The notes: generated by a model not told the origin, from the letters alone. Shown: positions 1 to 8,516, counted from the first letter of the stretch. The stretch: DNA of 32,921 bases from an uncultured Pelagibacteraceae bacterium (GCA_902607115.1 CACLIZ010000008.1:1-32921), one strand, 5' to 3'. Numbers and translations: made by a program.

Positions 1-370
1 GAGAGTATGCTGCAATATGAACTGTTTCCATTGAAGCAAATGCAGTCATCATCATTAATACTTCGGTAGGTTTAAATACAGTTGTGTAGTGCCTTAAATA
101 ACAGTTATTAACTTCAACATCTGCCTGAGTAAAAAATCTAAAAATTTGTGTTAATAAATTTTTTTCTGCTTGAGATAAATTTTTTTGCCAATCTCTAACA
201 TCATCTCCTAGAGGAACTTCTTCGGGAAGCCAGTGAATTCTTTGTTGAGTTAACCAAGCATCATAACACCAAGGATATCTAAAAGGTTTATATACAGGAT
301 TTTCCAGTAATAGACCTTTTTTTTTAGGAATAATTATTTCCTCTTTTTTATTTTTTTCTATTACTGACAT
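1..370 (-). CDS. nrdB: Ribonucleoside-diphosphate reductase beta subunit (class Ia), 3' end outside window
   Basis: This is the N-terminal 123 codons of the small R2 subunit, which carries the di-iron centre and tyrosyl radical for deoxyribonucleotide synthesis; the rest lies beyond base 1. The ATG (complement 368-370) sits inside the end of nrdA, a 10-nt overlap that implies translational coupling. Visible landmarks fall on the same numbers as in E. coli R2: Asp84 (in QADVEV), Glu115 and His118 (in METVH) as iron ligands, and Tyr122 as the radical site (HIAAY). The N-terminus goes straight from a short charged leader (IEKNKKEE) into the R2 fold, so there is no N-terminal ATP-cone. Identity is very secure from motifs and neighbour; the second half of the metal site (E204, E238, H241 equivalents) cannot be seen. 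Confidence 0.95.
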   Translation of the reverse strand, partial: MSVIEKNKKEEIIIPKKKGLLLENPVYKPFRYPWCYDAWLTQQRIHWLPEEVPLGDDVRDWQKNLSQAEKNLLTQIFRFFTQADVEVNNCYLRHYTTVFKPTEVLMMMTAFASMETVHIAAYS

Positions 371-2310
371 GATAAACACTCTTCATAATCGGGTTGATCG
401 TTTTGTTGCTTCTTAGATTTATAAACATTTGTTGTAACATCGGTCAATTTTGAGTCGTTAACATTTTCTGCTCTTTGAATAGATTTTGATCTACAATAAT
501 AAAGGCTTTTAAGACCTTTTTTCCAAGCTTGAAAATGAATTTGATGTAGATCCTTTTTATGTATGTCTGCAGGTATAAATACATTTATTGATTGTGCCTG
601 TGAAATATATGGAGTTCTGTCAGCTCCTAAATCAACTACCCATCTCTGGTCTAGTTCAAAAGCTGTTTTGAATACATCTTTTTCTTCTTTTTTTAAAAAA
701 TCAAGGTGAGAAACAGAGCCTTGATTGGTTGTAATACTTGACCAAGTCTCATCATTATTTTTGTCATGTTTTTCTAGAAGTTTAGCTAGATATTTATTTC
801 TTACATTAAATGATCCCGATAGAGTTTTGTGAGTGTAGCTATTTGCTGCAATAGGTTCAATTCCAGGTGAAGCGCCACCACAAATAATTGATATTGAAGC
901 CGTTGGAGCTATTGCTGTTTTGTTTGAAAACCTTTCATTTATTCCATAATCAGATGCATCGGGGCAAGGTCCTCTTTCTTCAGCTAAATCTTTGGATGCT
1001 TGATCTACTTGTTCTTGAATATCTTGAAATATTTTTTTGTTCCAAACTTTAGCCATTACTGACTCGAAAGGTATCATCTTTTGTTGAAAATAAGAATGTA
1101 ATCCCATTACTCCAAGACCAACACTCCTTTCTCTCATTGCAGAATATGTGGCGTCACTAAATTCTTCTGGTGCTTTTTCAATAAAATCAGTTAACACATT
1201 GTCTAGAAACCTCATTATATCATTGATGAAATTTTTATCATCTTTCCATTCATCATATTTTTCTAAATTCAAAGAAGATAAACAACAAACAGCTGTTCTA
1301 TCTCTACCTTCTTTATCTACACCTGTAGGTAAAGTTATCTCACTACATAAGTTTGAAGTTTTAACAGTCAAACCAGCAAGTTTGTGATGTTGGGGAATTT
1401 GTCTATTAACTGTATCTATATAAATTATATAAGGCTCACCAGTTTCAACTCTTGCAGTCAAAAGTCTTATCCATAAATTTCTTGCAGAGACAGTAGACTG
1501 GACCGATCCATCTTTAGGACTCTTTAAGCCCCATTGTTCGTCTAGTTCTACTGCTCTCATAAAAGCATCAGATACAAGAACTCCGTGATGAAGATTTAGA
1601 GATCTTCTATTTGGATCTCCGCCTGTAGGTCTTCTCATTTCAATAAATTCTTCTATCTCTGGATGATCTATTGGCAAATAACATGCGGCCGATCCTCTCC
1701 TTAATGATCCTTGACTGATTGCCATTGTTAATGAGTCCATAACTTTTATAAAAGGAATAATTCCAGATGTCTTGCCTACTCTTCCAATTTTTTCTCCAAT
1801 AGATCTTAAATTTCCCCAATAGCTTCCTATACCTCCACCTTTTGCGGCTAGCCAAACATTTTCACTCCAAAGATCTAAAATTCCATTTAAACTATCTCCT
1901 GCTTCGTTTAAAAAACACGAAATAGGTAAACCTCTTTTTGTGCCACCGTTTGATAAAACTGGTGTTGCTGGCATAAACCATAAATTACTTATGTAATTGT
2001 ACAATCTTTGAGCATGCAAATTATCATCCGCATAATGACTCGCAACTCTTGCAAATAAATCTTGATGGCTTTCATTAACACCTAAATACCTATCAGTTAA
2101 AGTTGCTTTTCCAAACTCGGTCAGATTTATATCTTTCGATCTATCTATCTTTATTGTTATCCCTTTAGAATTTTGAAATAGTTCAGTATTGTCTGATAAT
2201 GAAAATAAGTCTGGTCTTTTTTGTTTATTTTCCTCGACGATATTAACGGCACTATTGCTCGAGTACTCCGAGACAGCTTTTTTGATGGCTTGAGACAAGA
2301 CTTTATTCAT
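361..2310 (-). CDS. nrdA: Ribonucleoside-diphosphate reductase alpha subunit (class Ia)
   Basis: Catalytic large subunit (649 aa) that reduces ribonucleoside diphosphates in the cytoplasm with NrdB. Redox pair Cys132 (ISCFLN) and Cys342 (AVCCLS) match E. coli C225 and C462. The active-site loop NLCSE at 320-324 gives Asn320, Cys322 and Glu324. The radical-transfer tyrosines are Tyr604-Tyr605 (SLYYCRS). The C-terminal tail ends ECLSCQ, the CxxC that passes electrons from thioredoxin or glutaredoxin. The offset of C132 from E. coli C225 (93 residues) means the N-terminal ATP-cone is missing. The start is supported by a good Shine-Dalgarno AAGGAAG at complement 2315-2321, 4 nt before the ATG. 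It is first in an nrdA-nrdB operon, with two candidate NrdR operators just upstream. Confidence 0.97.
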   Translation of the reverse strand: MNKVLSQAIKKAVSEYSSNSAVNIVEENKQKRPDLFSLSDNTELFQNSKGITIKIDRSKDINLTEFGKATLTDRYLGVNESHQDLFARVASHYADDNLHAQRLYNYISNLWFMPATPVLSNGGTKRGLPISCFLNEAGDSLNGILDLWSENVWLAAKGGGIGSYWGNLRSIGEKIGRVGKTSGIIPFIKVMDSLTMAISQGSLRRGSAACYLPIDHPEIEEFIEMRRPTGGDPNRRSLNLHHGVLVSDAFMRAVELDEQWGLKSPKDGSVQSTVSARNLWIRLLTARVETGEPYIIYIDTVNRQIPQHHKLAGLTVKTSNLCSEITLPTGVDKEGRDRTAVCCLSSLNLEKYDEWKDDKNFINDIMRFLDNVLTDFIEKAPEEFSDATYSAMRERSVGLGVMGLHSYFQQKMIPFESVMAKVWNKKIFQDIQEQVDQASKDLAEERGPCPDASDYGINERFSNKTAIAPTASISIICGGASPGIEPIAANSYTHKTLSGSFNVRNKYLAKLLEKHDKNNDETWSSITTNQGSVSHLDFLKKEEKDVFKTAFELDQRWVVDLGADRTPYISQAQSINVFIPADIHKKDLHQIHFQAWKKGLKSLYYCRSKSIQRAENVNDSKLTDVTTNVYKSKKQQNDQPDYEECLSCQ

Positions 2311-2347
2311 GAATCTTCCTTAATTATAAACTTTATATTTTGTAAAA

Positions 2348-2363
2348 CAACTATATGTTGTGT
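2348..2363. promoter_or_regulatory. Candidate NrdR operator, proximal box
   Basis: The 16-mer caactatatgttgtgt matches the published palindromic NrdR-box consensus (acaCwAtATaTwGtgt) at 13 of 16 positions by hand count. It lies 37 bp before the nrdA start codon, where the repressor NrdR usually binds to shut off reductase genes when dATP/ATP signals are high. A second box lies exactly 31 bp away, about three helical turns, which is the normal NrdR arrangement. No nrdR gene is in this window. Confidence 0.72.
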
Positions 2364-2378
2364 GCTGAATTCGTTAAT

Positions 2379-2394
2379 ATACTATATAAACTGC
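2379..2394. promoter_or_regulatory. Candidate NrdR operator, distal box
   Basis: The 16-mer atactatataaactgc matches the NrdR-box consensus at 12 of 16 positions, with the left half and core well kept and the right half weaker. Its start is 31 bp from the start of the proximal box, so both would sit on the same helix face. It lies between the divergent nrdA and phosphohexomutase genes, but its distance favours control of nrdAB. Confidence 0.6.
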
Positions 2395-2467
2395 AATTCA
2401 AGGATTCATTTTAAAAAAATAGCTTTTTTATGCAAGAAAAAACCATAATAAATGTAGATATATCCAC

Positions 2468-3913
2468 ATGTCTAAATCAATAAAAATCGACCCATATGGT
2501 TTTAGAGAATATGACGCACGATGGTTGTATCCTAAAAACATAAATAAATTAGGAATCAAACAGGTCGGAAAAGGATTTGGTACACAAGTTATACTTACTA
2601 AAAAAAATCCCAGAGTTGCTGTTGGATATGATTACAGATCATATAGCGAAGAAGTTAAAAATAGTTTTGTTGAAGGTTTAATTTCTACCGGATGCAATGT
2701 GGAAGATCTTGGTCTTTGTTTATCCCCTACGATATATTTTTCACAATTTGATTTAAATTGTGATGCAGTAGCAATGATCACAGCAAGTCACAATGAAAAT
2801 GGATGGACTGGTATAAAAATGGGAATAAAAAAAGGTTTAACTCATTGTTATGAGGAAATGAAAGAACTGAAGGATATTGTTTTAAATAAAAAATTTGAAA
2901 GTGGTAAAGGTTCTTATAAAAAGATAAAAAATTACAAGTCTAAATATATTGATCATTTATCTAAAAATAAAATTAAAAAACAGCTAAAGGTGGTTGCTGC
3001 TTGTGGAAATGGTACTGCTGGAATATTTGCACCTGAAATACTTAGAAATATTGGATGTGAAGTAGTAGAATTAGATTGTAATTTAGATTTTACATTTCCA
3101 AAATACAATCCAAATCCAGAAGACCTCAAAATGCTTCATGAAATCGCTAAATGTGTTAAAGATAACGGGGCAGATGTTGGTTTTGGATTTGATGGTGATG
3201 GAGATCGTGTAGGAGTTATTGACGAATTAGGAAATGAAATTTTTTCTGATAAAATTGGTCTTCTGATAGCAAGAAATATTTCTAAAAATCATCCTAATAA
3301 TAAGTTTGTTGTCGATGTAAAATCAACTGGATTATACGAAAATGATTTAGTGTTAAAAAAAAATAATTGTGAAACTGTTTATTGGAAGACAGGACACTCT
3401 TACATCAAAAGAAAAGTTAACGAAGATAATGCTATAGCTGGTTTTGAAAAAAGTGGTCATTTCTTTTTTAACTCGCCACTAGGATATGGCTATGATGATG
3501 GAATAAATTCAGCAATACAAGTGTGTAAATTACTTGATAACGAGGACTCCAAATTAAGTACTTTAACAAATTCTTTGCCTAAAACTTACCAAAGTCCAAC
3601 TATGGGACCATTTTGCAAAGATGAAGAAAAATATGGAGTAATTGATGAAATTACAAAAAAAATTATTAAAATTAAAGAAACTGGCCAAAATATTGATAAT
3701 CAGGAAATCAATAATATTTTAACAGTAAATGGCGTTAGATTTAGCTTAAAAGATGGTTCTTGGGGTTTAATTAGGGCTTCTTCAAATAAACCATCATTAG
3801 TAATAGTTACGGAAAGTCCTACTTCTGAAGAAAGAAAGAAAAACATTTTTTATTTTATAGATAATCTACTTCAAGAAACTGGAAAAGTTGGTGAGTACGA
3901 TCAAAAAATATAA
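2468..3913 (+). CDS. manB/algC: Phosphomannomutase/phosphoglucomutase (alpha-D-phosphohexomutase)
   Basis: Cytoplasmic enzyme (481 aa) that interconverts hexose 1- and 6-phosphates, feeding GDP-mannose or dTDP/UDP-glucose sugar synthesis. All four family signatures are present in order: the phosphoserine loop TASHNENGWTG with Ser107; the Mg site DGDGDR at 242-247; the sugar-binding loop GFEKSGH at 325-331; and the phosphate-binding RASSNKP at 436-442. Length fits the AlgC-like PMM/PGM branch (about 460 aa). Motifs cannot settle mannose versus glucose preference. The gene stands alone on the plus strand, divergent from nrdA, with no clear Shine-Dalgarno. It could supply glucose-1-phosphate to the rfbA gene 19 kb away in the same window; that link is inference. 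Confidence 0.93.
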   Translation: MSKSIKIDPYGFREYDARWLYPKNINKLGIKQVGKGFGTQVILTKKNPRVAVGYDYRSYSEEVKNSFVEGLISTGCNVEDLGLCLSPTIYFSQFDLNCDAVAMITASHNENGWTGIKMGIKKGLTHCYEEMKELKDIVLNKKFESGKGSYKKIKNYKSKYIDHLSKNKIKKQLKVVAACGNGTAGIFAPEILRNIGCEVVELDCNLDFTFPKYNPNPEDLKMLHEIAKCVKDNGADVGFGFDGDGDRVGVIDELGNEIFSDKIGLLIARNISKNHPNNKFVVDVKSTGLYENDLVLKKNNCETVYWKTGHSYIKRKVNEDNAIAGFEKSGHFFFNSPLGYGYDDGINSAIQVCKLLDNEDSKLSTLTNSLPKTYQSPTMGPFCKDEEKYGVIDEITKKIIKIKETGQNIDNQEINNILTVNGVRFSLKDGSWGLIRASSNKPSLVIVTESPTSEERKKNIFYFIDNLLQETGKVGEYDQKI

Positions 3914-3973
3914 TTATTAAATTCAATCATTACGCGTTAAAAAAAAATTAGAGAATCAGATATAATAAATTTA

Positions 3974-4005
3974 GGGAGTGGCAGAGGGAGACTGAAACCG
4001 CTCCC
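3974..4005. terminator. GC-rich hairpin between convergent genes (probable terminator)
   Basis: An 8-bp stem gggagtgg/ccgctccc (one G-U pair) encloses a small cag/ctg inner stem, in an otherwise AT-rich gap between the phosphohexomutase stop and the oppositely oriented TauE-like gene. On the plus strand it is followed by gattttatat, a moderate U tract, so it most likely ends the phosphohexomutase transcript. The minus-strand exit has no immediate U run. A second gggag at 3986-3990 could pair with the same ctccc, giving an alternative shorter hairpin. Confidence 0.55.
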
Positions 4006-4009
4006 GATT

Positions 4010-4843
4010 TTATATAGTCAAATATCTATACAAAAATAAAGTTCCAATAACGTACAAAAAAATTCCAAAAAATCTTTGCAGTTTTGCTTTATTCATCTTG
4101 TTAGACTTGTTGGCCCCTATTCTTGCCATGAACATTGTTATGGGAATAAATATCAAAAAAGCTGGTATATTAATAAAACCAATACTTAATGGTAAATTTG
4201 CATTTAAATATGAGCCAGTTAAAAAGAAACCCAATCCACCAAATAAGGCAATAATAAATCCTATTGCAGAAGCGCTTCCTATAGCTTTATTTATTGGATA
4301 ACCAAAATATCTAAGTATTGGTACGTTCATTACAGCACCCCCGATACCCATTGGAGCAGAAATAAAACCAGAAATAAAACCAAGTATAATTTTAGGTGTT
4401 AAACCAAAATTTGGTTTAAGTTTAGCTGTCTTTTCTTTGATATTTAAAAGATATGCTCCTAAAAAATATACCACTATAGTAAAAAATAATAAAAGTGATT
4501 TAGTTTTTAAAGTTGCAGCTAAAATCGTACCTATTAAAACTCCTGAAATTACAAAAAATCCATAATTTTTAATTATTCTGACATCAACAGAATTATGTTT
4601 TTTATGAGTTAATACAGAAACAATAGAAGTAGGAATTATAATTGCAAAAGAAGTTCCAACTGACAAATGCATCAAATACGTTTGATCAAAATTTAAATAT
4701 TCAAAAATAAAAAATAAAAATGGAACAGTGATTAAGCCTCCTCCTATACCAAACAAACCTGCAAAAAATCCTGCAATTGCTGCGATTGGCATCATTAATG
4801 TAATTAAAAAAATATATTGATTTGAAAAAATTTCGTTAATCAA
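4010..4843 (-). CDS. TauE/SafE (TSUP) family anion transporter
   Basis: Integral inner-membrane protein (277 aa) with about eight hydrophobic segments and the duplicated glycine-rich signature of the TSUP family: GLFGIGGGLITVP near residue 31 and, in the second half, APMGIGGAVMNVP near residue 163. Characterised relatives move sulfite, sulfoacetate or other organosulfur and carboxylate anions, but substrate cannot be read from sequence. The ATG lies one base after the dusA stop, so it is almost certainly translated from the same mRNA (rpoZ-dusA direction). It converges on the phosphohexomutase gene across the hairpin at 3974-4005. Confidence 0.88.
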   Translation of the reverse strand: MINEIFSNQYIFLITLMMPIAAIAGFFAGLFGIGGGLITVPFLFFIFEYLNFDQTYLMHLSVGTSFAIIIPTSIVSVLTHKKHNSVDVRIIKNYGFFVISGVLIGTILAATLKTKSLLLFFTIVVYFLGAYLLNIKEKTAKLKPNFGLTPKIILGFISGFISAPMGIGGAVMNVPILRYFGYPINKAIGSASAIGFIIALFGGLGFFLTGSYLNANLPLSIGFINIPAFLIFIPITMFMARIGANKSNKMNKAKLQRFFGIFLYVIGTLFLYRYLTI

Positions 4844-4844
4844 T

Positions 4845-5828
4845 TTAAATGCTCACAGGGTTTTGACTTGGATATTTAACTTTGTCTAGTATGTGATCAA
4901 CTTTTTGAATATCTGCATTTCTTACGCACATATTTTCACTTAAATATCTTTTCCAAAAACTTGAGCCTGATATTCCATGAAATAAACCAAGTGTGTGTTT
5001 CATTATATGATGAAGTTTAGTTCCTTTTTTAACTTCAATCTTAACATAACTAATTAATTCTTTAATTACTTCTTCCCTTGTAGAGATGTTTTCAGTTGAA
5101 TAAATTTCTTTTTCAATATCAGCTAAGAAATATGGGGAGTGGTAAATAGATCTTCCAATCATAACACCATCAACTTTTTCTAGATGATTTTTTATTTGAT
5201 CAATATTATTAATTCCTCCATTAATAATAATCTCAAGGTTAGGAAAATCTTTTTTTAATTTATAAACAACATCATATTTCAATGGTGGAATATTTAAATT
5301 TTGTTTTGGTGTAAACTTGCCAAGCATAGCTTTTCTTGCATGCATTATAAATGTTTTAACACCAGTTTTAGATAAAAGATTTATAAAATCATATATGTTT
5401 TGATAATCTTCAACATTATCATAACCAATTCTAGTTTTAACTGTCACTGGTAACTTTGTAGATAATATCATTTCATTTAAACAATCAGCAACAAGATTTG
5501 GTTCTTTCATCAAGCATGCGCCAAATTTATTTTTTTGTACTTTTTTACTTGGACAACCTAGGTTTAAATTAATTTCATCATAACCAAATTCTTCGCCAAT
5601 TTTTGCAGCATTAGATAAAAGTTTTGGAGAAGAGCCACCTAATTGAAGAGCAACTGGTTTTTCTTTAATGTTAAATTCTAAAAGTTTTTTTCTGTCTCCT
5701 CTATCAATTGCCTCTGAAACAATCATTTCTGTATATAGAAGAACACTTTTACTAATTAATCTTAAAAAATATCTTTCATGACGATCTGTACAATCCATCA
5801 TAGGTGCAACTGAAACTAATCTTTTCAT
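4845..5828 (-). CDS. dusA: tRNA-dihydrouridine(20/20a) synthase DusA
   Basis: FMN- and NADPH-dependent enzyme (327 aa) that reduces uridine to dihydrouridine in the tRNA D-loop. The opening VAPMMDCTDRH is the DusA subgroup signature. The FMN barrel shows LQLGGSSP, NLNLGCPS and catalytic Cys105 in FGACLM, then TVKTRIG and INGGI. The C-terminal helical part has the DusA-type HGISGSSFWKRYLSENM. Length is usual (about 330 aa). It sits downstream of rpoZ with a 30-nt gap and runs directly into the TauE-like gene. No strong Shine-Dalgarno is visible. DusA rather than DusB or DusC is supported by the DCTDRH and the C-terminal motif. Confidence 0.95.
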   Translation of the reverse strand: MKRLVSVAPMMDCTDRHERYFLRLISKSVLLYTEMIVSEAIDRGDRKKLLEFNIKEKPVALQLGGSSPKLLSNAAKIGEEFGYDEINLNLGCPSKKVQKNKFGACLMKEPNLVADCLNEMILSTKLPVTVKTRIGYDNVEDYQNIYDFINLLSKTGVKTFIMHARKAMLGKFTPKQNLNIPPLKYDVVYKLKKDFPNLEIIINGGINNIDQIKNHLEKVDGVMIGRSIYHSPYFLADIEKEIYSTENISTREEVIKELISYVKIEVKKGTKLHHIMKHTLGLFHGISGSSFWKRYLSENMCVRNADIQKVDHILDKVKYPSQNPVSI

Positions 5829-5858
5829 AAATAACCAGAGAATTAATATATTATTTAT

Positions 5859-6380
5859 TTAACTATTTGAAGTATCTGCATCTTCACTGCTGGCTTCATT
5901 ATTTTCCTCTTCGGAAATTTCGTCTAATGAAACTTCTTCATTTTGAGATTCTTCTGTTGGAGCTTCTGTTTTAACTTCTGTTGCGTTAGTTAATTCATCA
6001 AGGTCTTCTTTTGAAACTTGTATTTTTTCAGGAATTTTTCTAGCTCTTTTTGATGGTAAAATTGGCACTCCACTTTTTGATATTTCACCTTTGTAAAGAT
6101 TTTCAAAATCGTCTCCAATTTCTTCATCTTCTTCGGAAACATCGTCGATTTGTTCCACATGTTTTCTTAATTTGTAAACCGCACTATCTACTAACTCAGA
6201 AACTTTGACTTTTTCTTCTGCTATCTCTCTTAGAGATATAACAGTATTTTTATCATTATCTCTAGGTAAGGTAGCTTCTACACCCGAGTTAAGTTGTGTT
6301 ACCCTTTCTTTTGCAACCAATACTAGCTGATAGGGGCTATCGACTTTGTCAATACAGTCTTCTACAGTTACTCTTGCCAT
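5859..6380 (-). CDS. rpoZ: DNA-directed RNA polymerase omega subunit
   Basis: Small RNA polymerase subunit that helps fold and assemble beta-prime. Residues 1 to about 75 are the omega fold: MARVTVEDC, PYQLVLVAKERV, then a helix with ISLREIAEEKV. At 173 aa the protein is about twice E. coli omega (91 aa). The extra C-terminal half, from about 76, is low-complexity and strongly acidic (for example SEEDEEIGDD and SEEENNEASSEDAD), with one short basic stretch near 110-118 (SKRARKIPEK). Alphaproteobacterial omegas are often extended, but this tail is long. It lies between an MFS gene and dusA on the same strand. Confidence 0.93.
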   Translation of the reverse strand: MARVTVEDCIDKVDSPYQLVLVAKERVTQLNSGVEATLPRDNDKNTVISLREIAEEKVKVSELVDSAVYKLRKHVEQIDDVSEEDEEIGDDFENLYKGEISKSGVPILPSKRARKIPEKIQVSKEDLDELTNATEVKTEAPTEESQNEEVSLDEISEEENNEASSEDADTSNS

Positions 6381-6420
6381 GCGTGCTATTTATACTCCGA
6401 ATAAAACAAAATCAAGTTCT

Positions 6421-7629
6421 TTATATTTTTAATGGATTAATTTTATTTCTTATTAAAAAAAGAAAAATCAAGGAAATCGATATGTAAATAGCTGAAATTA
6501 TGGCTATTTGCTCTATTGAAAAACCTCTATCAATTAAAACACCAAATAATGCCGTGCCAAATGCTGTTGCAAATACCATAAGAGCTGTTGTTAATGCTTT
6601 TATAGAGCCAATATATTTTACGCCATAAATTTCTGCCCATGTTGAAGAACCAAGAACGTTTGCAAATCCATTAGAAATTCCTATTAGACCAAGAAATACA
6701 AATGCTGAAAGTGGGTGATTAAAATATATAATTACAATTACCGATAATAATAGTGGAAAATTCATAAAAATTAAAAGTTTTCTGCTTGTAAATTTGTCTA
6801 TTAAAAAACCAGAAACGAATAAAGTTATTACAGACAAAATTGAGTAAGCCATAAATGATTGTGCAATAATAAAAGGACCCCAATTTTTTGAGTCTAAAAT
6901 AAATGATTGATAAACAAAAGTACCTGTTGCAATCCAGGGCATTGCGAGCATATTGGCGCAAATTATGTAAAACCTATAATCTTTTATAACCTCTATTCTT
7001 TTCCAATCTTTGATTTTTTTATTAGATGAACTTTTATTTTCCTGAGTTTCTCTAGAATCAAAATTTAAATTTTTAACAAGAGAGTATGAGGCAATAGGCA
7101 GAAAAATAATTACTGATATTGAAATTGTTAACCATATAATTTTCCAGTCATAAAATGCTAAAAGATATACTATTAGAACTGGTAAAATAAATTCTGCCGC
7201 TGATAATCCAAACCATCCTGTGCTTAATGCTTTTCCTCTTGATTTAGTAAAGTATCTTGAAATAGTTGTAGTTGCCGTATGAGACATCATGCCTTGACCT
7301 GAAAATCTCATTAAAAATATAGCTATAAATAATAGTGCAACTGAGGATATTTTTGAAAAGAAAAAAGATGAAAATGAAAGTAATAAAATCACATAAAAAG
7401 CAAATCTAGAAATATTAATGTCGTCTATTTTTTTACCAATCCAAATTAATAACAAGCTACTTAATAATGTTGCAGAAGCATAAATTGATCCGAATTGACC
7501 ATGTGTTATAGAAAGCTCGTTACGAATACTTGTGTTAAAAAGACCTAAAAAAAAACTCTGTCCAAAACTAGAAAAAAATGTAAATATAAAACCAAATACA
7601 ATTACTTTTAAACTTAAACTTTTAAACAT
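6421..7629 (-). CDS. Major facilitator superfamily transporter, substrate unknown
   Basis: Inner-membrane carrier (402 aa) with about twelve hydrophobic helices in two halves and a charged central loop near residue 190 (SRETQENKSSSNKK). A degenerate MFS motif A (GKKIDDINISR) follows the second helix. Length and layout are those of a generic MFS permease or exporter; nothing in the sequence names the substrate. Its start is only 11 bp from the divergent dehydrogenase start at 7641, so the promoters of the two genes must overlap or lie within coding sequence. It is followed by rpoZ after 40 nt. Co-regulation with the dehydrogenase is possible but unproven. Confidence 0.88.
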   Translation of the reverse strand: MFKSLSLKVIVFGFIFTFFSSFGQSFFLGLFNTSIRNELSITHGQFGSIYASATLLSSLLLIWIGKKIDDINISRFAFYVILLLSFSSFFFSKISSVALLFIAIFLMRFSGQGMMSHTATTTISRYFTKSRGKALSTGWFGLSAAEFILPVLIVYLLAFYDWKIIWLTISISVIIFLPIASYSLVKNLNFDSRETQENKSSSNKKIKDWKRIEVIKDYRFYIICANMLAMPWIATGTFVYQSFILDSKNWGPFIIAQSFMAYSILSVITLFVSGFLIDKFTSRKLLIFMNFPLLLSVIVIIYFNHPLSAFVFLGLIGISNGFANVLGSSTWAEIYGVKYIGSIKALTTALMVFATAFGTALFGVLIDRGFSIEQIAIISAIYISISLIFLFLIRNKINPLKI

Positions 7630-7640
7630 ATTAAAAAATT

Positions 7641-8510
7641 ATGACTTGTAATGTTGCTTTCATAGGCCTTGGTGTAATGGGTTATCCAATGGCTGGTTAT
7701 ATATCAAAAGCTGGTCACAATGTAACTGTTTTTAATAGAACAGATTCTAAAGCTGATAAATGGATTGGCGAATACAAGGGTTTAAAAGCTGACACTCCAG
7801 CCAAAGCAGCTGAAAATGCAGATTATATTTTAACATGTGTTGGTAATGACAATGATCTTAGAGAAGTAACTTTTGGTGACAAAGGAATTTTTAAAACAAT
7901 TAAAAAAGGCTCTATCTACATTGATAACACAACAGCATCAGCAACTATTGCAAGAGAAATTTATAATTTTGCTAAAAAAAATGGATTTGGTTTTTTGGAT
8001 GCTCCAGTTTCTGGTGGACAAGCTGGCGCTGAGAACGGTGCACTAACAGTTATGATTGGTGGTGATAAGGAAGATTATGATAAAGCTAACCACATTATTG
8101 ATTGCTATAGCAAAAAAATGAAGCTTTTAGGTAAAGCTGGTAGCGGCCAGCTAGCTAAAATGGTTAATCAAATATGTATTGGAGGCCTTGTTCAAGCTTT
8201 ATCTGAAGCAATTAATTTTGGTATGAATGCGGGTCTTAAAATGGAAGATGTGATTGAAGTTATATCAAAAGGTGCCGCTCAATCATGGCAAATGGAAAAT
8301 AGATATAAAACTATGATAGATGATAAATTTGAATTTGGTTTTGCTGTTGATTGGATGAGAAAAGATTTAAAAATTGCACTTGAAGAAGCTAAAAAGAATA
8401 ACTCGCCTTTGCCTATAACTGAAGTAATAGATAAATATTACGCTGAAGTTCAAGGTATGGGAGGAAATAGATGGGATACTTCTAGTTTAATTAGAAGATT
8501 CAGAAAGTAA
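7641..8510 (+). CDS. 3-hydroxyisobutyrate dehydrogenase-family NAD(P) oxidoreductase
   Basis: Beta-hydroxyacid dehydrogenase (289 aa). The Rossmann signature FIGLGVMGYPMAGY is at 7-20, the substrate loop DAPVSGGQAG starts at Asp120, and the catalytic helix GQLAKMVNQ supplies Lys173 and Asn176. The family oxidises 3-hydroxyisobutyrate in valine breakdown, reduces tartronate semialdehyde or succinic semialdehyde (GlxR/GarR/GLYR), or acts on related small hydroxyacids; the motifs do not separate these. The next gene, an FMN split-barrel protein, starts 6 nt after the stop, so they form an operon. The start is fixed by the beta strand beginning at residue 4. Confidence 0.9.
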   Translation: MTCNVAFIGLGVMGYPMAGYISKAGHNVTVFNRTDSKADKWIGEYKGLKADTPAKAAENADYILTCVGNDNDLREVTFGDKGIFKTIKKGSIYIDNTTASATIAREIYNFAKKNGFGFLDAPVSGGQAGAENGALTVMIGGDKEDYDKANHIIDCYSKKMKLLGKAGSGQLAKMVNQICIGGLVQALSEAINFGMNAGLKMEDVIEVISKGAAQSWQMENRYKTMIDDKFEFGFAVDWMRKDLKIALEEAKKNNSPLPITEVIDKYYAEVQGMGGNRWDTSSLIRRFRK

Positions 8511-8516
8511 TACTGT

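Noticed and set aside
2311-2330. TATAAT just before nrdA with a TTGTTT 16 bp upstream
   Set aside because: Transcription would begin inside the Shine-Dalgarno, leaving no usable leader; likely chance in AT-rich sequence.
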